Origin: Paracoccaceae bacterium
Lineage (GTDB): Bacteria > Pseudomonadota > Alphaproteobacteria > Rhodobacterales > Rhodobacteraceae
Reading direction: 5' to 3'
DNA length: 19,122 nucleotides
Assembly: GCA_026984895.1 (NCBI GenBank)
Contig: JALSRF010000100.1
Location: forward strand, 1 to 19,122
A model generated the notes under the pieces. That model was not told where the DNA came from and did no database searches. It worked only from the letters and a program-made list of their open reading frames with translations. Below are positions 15,756 through 19,122 of this stretch, piece after piece. Position numbers and translations under genes: made by a program. Positions within the stretch are counted from its first letter, which is position 1; each line of letters starts with the position of its first letter.

Positions 15756-15784
15756 TCAGTAGTCACCGGGAGCCGATCAGTCAA
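15756..15784 (-). promoter_or_regulatory. Possible promoter for the oxidoreductase pair
   Basis: On the minus strand TTGACT (15784-15779) is followed after 17 bases by TACTGA (15761-15756). The -35 box is strong (5 of 6) but the -10 is weak. It would place the transcript start about 25 bases before the TTG start codon. Confidence 0.35.
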
Positions 15785-15945
15785 TGCCCGCCGTGCACCG
15801 GCGCGCGGTGCGCCCTGCGCCCATCGCCGGCGGGTCAGCCGGCACGCGCATTCGAACCGGCCCGCGCCGGCGCAAGGAGGGGGCATTCACAAGCATCGCA
15901 CCGTTCACCACCGCCAGCGCCGGCCGGGCGACGCGCCGGCAGCGC

Positions 15946-15969
15946 CGCAGCCCCGCAGCCCCGCAGCCC
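15946..15969. repeat. 8-bp perfect tandem repeat, three units
   Basis: CGCAGCCC is repeated three times in direct succession. Confidence 0.9.
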
Positions 15970-15997
15970 CCCGGGCGGGCACCGCAACCCTGGGCCA

Positions 15998-16049
15998 CAT
16001 TCCGGGGTCGCATCCCGGTGTCGCATTCCGGTGTCGCATTCCGGGGCTT
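15998..16049. repeat. 13-bp tandem array, four units
   Basis: Units CATTCCGGGGTCG, CATCCCGGTGTCG, CATTCCGGTGTCG and CATTCCGGGGCTT run from 15998 to 16049 with one to three differences between neighbours, just downstream of the IclR-family gene. Confidence 0.9.
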
Positions 16050-16073
16050 CGCGCCATCGGGCTTCGCGCCGTC
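16044..16073. repeat. 15-bp tandem duplication reaching into the IclR stop codon
   Basis: GGGCTTCGCGCCATC (16044-16058) is followed by GGGCTTCGCGCCGTC (16059-16073). The right-hand copy includes two bases of the regulator's stop codon (16072-16074, read as TGA on the minus strand). Confidence 0.88.
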
Positions 16074-16842
16074 AGGCCGTGCCCTGCGCCCTGTCGATGT
16101 TGCACAGCTGGATGGCGCCGCCGACCTCGCCGGCCATCTGTTGCAGCCTTTCGCCCAGCTTTTCGCGGTAGCGCGGCGAAAACTTGCGGCTCGACCCGGT
16201 GGCGCCCACCGAGAACGTCACCCCCACATTGCCCAGGCGCACCGGCGCGGCGACGCTGGCGATGCCGGTCTCGATCTCCTGGTTGCATTCGGCAAAGCCG
16301 CGCCGGATGATCGCGTCCAGTTCGGCGCGGATCTCGTCCGGGGTGGTCTTGGTATGTTCGGTGAACCGCGCCAGGTCGTCGTTGAGCAACTGCTGCTGGA
16401 AGGCCGGCTCGGCAAAGGCGGCAATGGCCTTGGCGCAGGAGCACGCATGCAGCGGCCGCCGCCCCAGGCCGGGGTGGATATAGGGGCGGGTCGGATCGTC
16501 CGGGGTCTCCGCATGGATGATCTCGACCTCGCCGCCGCGCAGGCGCGACAGGAACACCGTATCGCCCAGCTCCGAGGCCGCCTTGCGCAGCACCGGCGCC
16601 ACCGCCTGGCAGATGTCGTTGTCCGAGGTCCCCAGCAGGGCAATGCGGATCAGCCGATCCCCGATCAGGTAGCGCCCGTCATTGTTGGGCGAGCTGATCA
16701 GCTGGTGCTGCACCAGCGTCTGCAGCAGCCGGTAACAGGTGGGGCGCGGCAGGTCGGTTGCGCGCTGCAACTCGGCCACCGTCACCGGCCGGCCGGCGGC
16801 GGCGATCAGTTCCAGCAGGGCGATCAGGCGCTCAAAATGCAT
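16072..16842 (-). CDS. IclR-family transcriptional regulator
   Basis: A 256-residue regulator. The start is ATG 16842 with GGGGTGAT seven bases upstream. The N-terminal winged helix (about 1-60: RLIALLELIAAAGRPVTVAEL, then RPTCYRLLQTLV) is typical IclR, as is the C-terminal effector domain (about 75-250), with PLHACSCAKAIAAF in place of the usual HxSAxGKA and the closing IASVAAPVRLG. Two Cys in the CSC stretch at this ligand-pocket position are unusual. It is divergent from the DsrE-TusA-flavoprotein unit and upstream of the oxidoreductase pair on its own strand, so either could be the target. Half-sites in the intergenic gap suggest autoregulation. Confidence 0.92.
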   Translation of the reverse strand: MHFERLIALLELIAAAGRPVTVAELQRATDLPRPTCYRLLQTLVQHQLISSPNNDGRYLIGDRLIRIALLGTSDNDICQAVAPVLRKAASELGDTVFLSRLRGGEVEIIHAETPDDPTRPYIHPGLGRRPLHACSCAKAIAAFAEPAFQQQLLNDDLARFTEHTKTTPDEIRAELDAIIRRGFAECNQEIETGIASVAAPVRLGNVGVTFSVGATGSSRKFSPRYREKLGERLQQMAGEVGGAIQLCNIDRAQGTA

Positions 16843-16877
16843 TTCCGTATCACCCCGCGATCATCTTTCTCGAATTG

Positions 16878-16894
16878 TGATGCATCAAATGATG
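16878..16894. promoter_or_regulatory. Putative IclR operator: three TGATG/CATCA half-sites
   Basis: TGATG-CATCA-AA-TGATG occupies 16878-16882 (TGATG), 16883-16887 (CATCA) and 16890-16894 (TGATG). The first two form a perfect 10-bp palindrome; the last two form an inverted repeat around AA. They lie 36 bases before the IclR start and overlap a weak TTGATG/GATGAT promoter pair on the minus strand. The region is AT-rich against a GC-rich background. Confidence 0.5.
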
Positions 16895-17116
16895 GACCTT
16901 TGTCTCATTTCATGATAACCTCTGTTCCGGTAGCATAGAAGAGATTTCTCAACTGCATATGCGCCAAGGAAGAATCGCCCGGCGCGGCGGCGCGTGCAGG
17001 GGGCGGGCGGCCACGCGGCTCGGTCCCCCGTTTTCGCCCTCGTGATACGCGACCGGGCCGGAATATCAATGGCCCGCAACCCGAAATCGGGGCGCATACC
17101 CAAAGGGGAGGACAGA

Positions 17117-17503
17117 TTGTCGAAAATCAGCATCACGGTGCTTTCGGGCAACCGCGAGAAGCTCCAGTTTGCCGCGATGGCGGCCTCGGTCGCCGCGGTC
17201 AGCGGCTATGAGGTGACCGTTTTCCTGTCGATGAACGCCCTGCCGTATTTCCTGCGCGAAGGCGCGCCCGAGCCGGTCAGCGAAGGCCCGTTCGGCGATC
17301 TGATGGCGGAAAAGAACCTGCCGCCCTTCATGGACCTGTTCGAAAGCGCGGTCGAACTGGGCGATGCGCGCATCTATGCCTGTTCCATGGCCATGGATGT
17401 CATGGGCATCAAGCAGGATGCGCTGCTGCCCTGCGTGGCCGAACCGATGGGATTGACGAAATTTCTCAGCGAGGCCGAAGGCGGCCAGTGCTGGAGCTAC
17501 TGA
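17117..17503 (+). CDS. DsrE/DsrF-like sulfur-transfer protein
   Basis: A 128-residue cytoplasmic protein of the DsrE/F fold. I choose TTG 17117 because AAAGGGGAGGA lies five bases upstream and the protein then begins at the first beta strand (KISITVLSGN). An in-frame ATG at 17069 would add 16 charged residues with only a weak ribosome site. Helix and strand order fit the family, and Cys89 in YACSMAMDVMG sits where sulfur-carrying DsrE-type proteins keep their active Cys; Cys106 and Cys125 are further Cys. It starts a same-strand unit with TusA 16 bases downstream. Proposed role: receive sulfane sulfur as a persulfide and pass it to TusA (family knowledge plus context). Confidence 0.85.
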   Translation: MSKISITVLSGNREKLQFAAMAASVAAVSGYEVTVFLSMNALPYFLREGAPEPVSEGPFGDLMAEKNLPPFMDLFESAVELGDARIYACSMAMDVMGIKQDALLPCVAEPMGLTKFLSEAEGGQCWSY

Positions 17504-17519
17504 ACGAAGGAAGCGCACA

Positions 17520-17750
17520 ATGTCCGAACGCAAGATCATCGACGCCCGGGGAACCTATTGCCCCGGTCCATTGATGGAACTGATCGCCGCCATGAAACAG
17601 GCCGAGGTCGGCGACGAACTGGAGATCCTGTCCACCGACGAGGGCTCGGTCAACGATGTGCCCGAATGGATCAACAAGGTGGGCCACGAAATGGTCGGCA
17701 CCACGCAGGAGGGCGATGTCTGGCACATCGTCGTGCGCAAGGCGAAATAG
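17520..17750 (+). CDS. tusA: TusA/SirA-family sulfur carrier
   Basis: A 76-residue protein with the TusA hallmark CPGP at 14-17: Cys14 carries the persulfide. The ATG has AAGGA nine bases upstream. Length and the terminal stretch DVWHIVVRKAK (strand) fit the family. Stand-alone TusA homologues serve tRNA thiolation, but those located beside DsrE-like and sulfide-oxidising genes act as sulfur shuttles in dissimilatory metabolism. Its place between a DsrE-like protein and an SQR-like flavoprotein favours the second role. Confidence 0.93.
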   Translation: MSERKIIDARGTYCPGPLMELIAAMKQAEVGDELEILSTDEGSVNDVPEWINKVGHEMVGTTQEGDVWHIVVRKAK

Positions 17751-17752
17751 CG

Positions 17753-17775
17753 CCGGCCTATCGCGAAGCGGCCGG
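17753..17775 (+). other. Intra-operon hairpin after tusA
   Basis: CCGGCC (17753-17758) and GGCCGG (17770-17775) can form a six-pair stem with an 11-base loop. It lies three bases after the tusA stop and has no T run. It could be a processing or partial attenuation site; function is not shown. Confidence 0.4.
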
Positions 17776-17824
17776 ACGCAGGAATGAATGACAGACCACA
17801 ACAGGGAACCTGGGAGGAAGTGAA

Positions 17825-18955
17825 ATGAAGATTCTGATCGTTGGCGGAGGCATGGGCGGCACCATCGTGGCCAACAACCTTGCCCGGCGGATCGGCACCG
17901 AGGTCCGCGCCGGCAAGGCGCAGATCACCATGCTGTCGGCGTCGGACCGGCACATGTATCAGCCGGGGCTGCTTTATACCTCGATCGGCCGCTTGGCGCC
18001 CGACGAGCTGTATCGCGACCAGCGCAGCCTGCTGGAGCCCGAAATCGAATTTCACGTCGATCCGGTGGAAACCTTCGATCTGGACAACAACCGCGTGGTC
18101 ACCAAGTCCGGCAAGACCCACAGCTATGACCAGCTGGTGATCGCCACCGGCTCGCGCGCGGCGCCCGAAACCATCCCCGGCCTCGCCGAAAACTCGGTCA
18201 ACTGCTATACCGAGGCGGCCGCGCTGGAGATGCTGCGCCAGGTGCGCGACTTCAAGGGCGGCACCGTCGCCGTGGTCGTCGGCGTGCCGCACAAATGCCC
18301 GATGATCCCGCTTGAGGTCACCTTCGTGCTGCACGACTACTTCAAGGACAAGGGCATCGCCGACAAGGTGCAGTTCCAGTATACCTACCCGATCGGCCGC
18401 CTGCACGCGCTGGCCCCGGTCGCCGACTGGGCCAAGGGCGAGTTCGCGCGCCTGGGCATCAACACGACGACGCTGTTCAACATGAAGGAAGTGGATGGCA
18501 ACAAGATCGTCCATTCCGAAGAGGGCGAAACCGTTGACGCCGACCTGCTGATCTCGGTGCCGCCGCACCGGGGTATGGAGGTGATCGAAAAGAACGAGAT
18601 GGGCGCAAACGGCTTCATCCCCACCGACCGGCTGAGCCTGCGGATGGAGGGGCGCGACAATGTCTATATCGTCGGCGACACCACCAACCTGCCGATCTCG
18701 AAAGCCGGCTCGACCGCGCATTTCGAGGCCGAGACCGTGGCCGAGAACCTGGCCGCGCTGATCAAGTTCGGCACCACCGTGCGCGACTACGACGGCAAGG
18801 TGTTCTGCTTCATCGAAGCCGGCAAGGAACGCGCAACCTATGCCATGTTCGATTACAACAACCCGCCCGCGCCGAAAGCGCCGAACAAGGCCGTTCACTG
18901 GTTCAAGATGGCCTATAATCAACTGTACTGGGCGTCCGCGCGCGGTCTTCTCTGA
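17825..18955 (+). CDS. Sulfide:quinone-oxidoreductase-like flavoprotein
   Basis: A 376-residue FAD enzyme with a strong GGGAGGAAG ribosome site. The N-terminal FAD motif is GGGMGGT (7-13), the ATG motif VIATGS is near 105-110, and the C-terminal FAD contact reads YIVGDTTNLP (281-290). Cys127, Cys158 (PHKCP) and Cys328 resemble the redox cysteines of sulfide:quinone oxidoreductase (Cys127, Cys159 and Cys353 in Rhodobacter capsulatus), so oxidation of sulfide or a persulfide to sulfane sulfur with electrons to quinone is likely. No membrane helix is seen; members attach peripherally through the C-terminus. It could instead be a flavocytochrome-c-like or archaeal-type SQR. The neighbouring DUF1641-like protein suggests a two-subunit enzyme. 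Confidence 0.83.
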   Translation: MKILIVGGGMGGTIVANNLARRIGTEVRAGKAQITMLSASDRHMYQPGLLYTSIGRLAPDELYRDQRSLLEPEIEFHVDPVETFDLDNNRVVTKSGKTHSYDQLVIATGSRAAPETIPGLAENSVNCYTEAAALEMLRQVRDFKGGTVAVVVGVPHKCPMIPLEVTFVLHDYFKDKGIADKVQFQYTYPIGRLHALAPVADWAKGEFARLGINTTTLFNMKEVDGNKIVHSEEGETVDADLLISVPPHRGMEVIEKNEMGANGFIPTDRLSLRMEGRDNVYIVGDTTNLPISKAGSTAHFEAETVAENLAALIKFGTTVRDYDGKVFCFIEAGKERATYAMFDYNNPPAPKAPNKAVHWFKMAYNQLYWASARGLL

Positions 18956-18966
18956 GGGGGCGTGTG

Positions 18967-19122
18967 ATGGCAAAAACGACAAAAACGGCAAAGACCGCCC
19001 CCAGGGAATCGTCCGGGGACGAGACCCGCTCGCGGGCCGAGGCCCTGGTGGAGGAACTGGTCGCCAACGGCGATCTGGACAACCTCGTCCATCTGGCACG
19101 GCTGATCGGCTCGGCCCAGGAC
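18967..19122 (+). CDS. DUF1641-like protein, N-terminal part (cut by right edge)
   Basis: ATG 18967 lies 11 bases after the flavoprotein stop with GAGGGGGCG upstream; 52 codons are visible without a stop. A Lys/Thr-rich head (MAKTTKTAKTA) leads into ALVEELVANGDLDNLVHLARL, the pattern of DUF1641 proteins, which are found next to SQR-like flavoproteins. The function of DUF1641 is not established; a role as an accessory or membrane-adapting subunit is an inference. Confidence 0.65.
   Translation, partial: MAKTTKTAKTAPRESSGDETRSRAEALVEELVANGDLDNLVHLARLIGSAQD

Larger units (their letters stand above)
15726..16071. other. Gap between the IclR-family gene and the oxidoreductase pair, repeat-rich
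   Basis: In this 346-bp stretch no frame looks like a gene. It contains an 8-bp tandem repeat, a 13-bp four-unit array and a 15-bp duplication that reaches into the IclR stop codon, plus the possible promoter near its left end. No T-rich terminator is seen. Confidence 0.55.

Noticed and set aside
15946..16073. CRISPR-like repeat array
   Set aside because: Units are contiguous without spacers and of changing length; no cas gene nearby.
17555..19099. 514-residue minus-strand open frame opposite tusA and the SQR-like gene
   Set aside because: It spans several real genes on the other strand and has shadow-type composition.

Overview
The window is a GC-rich chromosomal segment that I place in the alphaproteobacteria, most likely the Rhodobacteraceae (Rhodobacter/Rhodovulum/Roseobacter relatives). 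The basis is codon use, the run lipoprotein - hom - glpX - recJ - tRNA-Glu, the Tad-like trio with its VWA protein, and the sulfur-transfer genes at the right end. This placement rests on family recognition and gene order, not on a search. I see no insertion sequence, phage gene, CRISPR array or rRNA.

Left part (1-5515). The 5' half of a sarcosine-oxidase-beta-like flavoenzyme (minus strand, running off the left edge) and a glutamate dehydrogenase (minus) form the amino-acid metabolism side. Divergent from them is a tight three-gene block (2574-5515, plus): a membrane-anchored VWA protein followed by two TadE-type pseudopilin-like proteins. The first two genes overlap by one base.

Middle (5591-12910). 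A small two-helix membrane protein sits behind a TetR-family regulator (both minus); a perfect inverted repeat lies just upstream of the regulator. Then, on the plus strand, come a small lipoprotein, homoserine dehydrogenase (hom), class II fructose-1,6-bisphosphatase (glpX), RecJ exonuclease, a tRNA-Glu(UUC) with a good promoter, and a membrane protein with DedA/VTT-like features. This is mostly housekeeping.

Right part (13028-19122). On the minus strand are an IclR-family regulator and, downstream, a translationally coupled pair: a glycerol-3-phosphate-dehydrogenase-like flavoprotein with a C-terminal BFD-type [2Fe-2S] site, and a second FAD/NAD(P) oxidoreductase. Divergent from the regulator is an apparent operon DsrE-like protein - TusA - sulfide:quinone-oxidoreductase-like flavoprotein - DUF1641-like protein (cut by the right edge). 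I read it as a compact module that oxidises a sulfur compound and hands sulfane sulfur to carriers; this is the most interesting system here. The IclR/dsrE gap is AT-rich and carries three TGATG/CATCA half-sites, a likely operator.

A recurring oddity is that several intergenic gaps are built from short tandem duplications (6-27 bp units), some running over stop codons.
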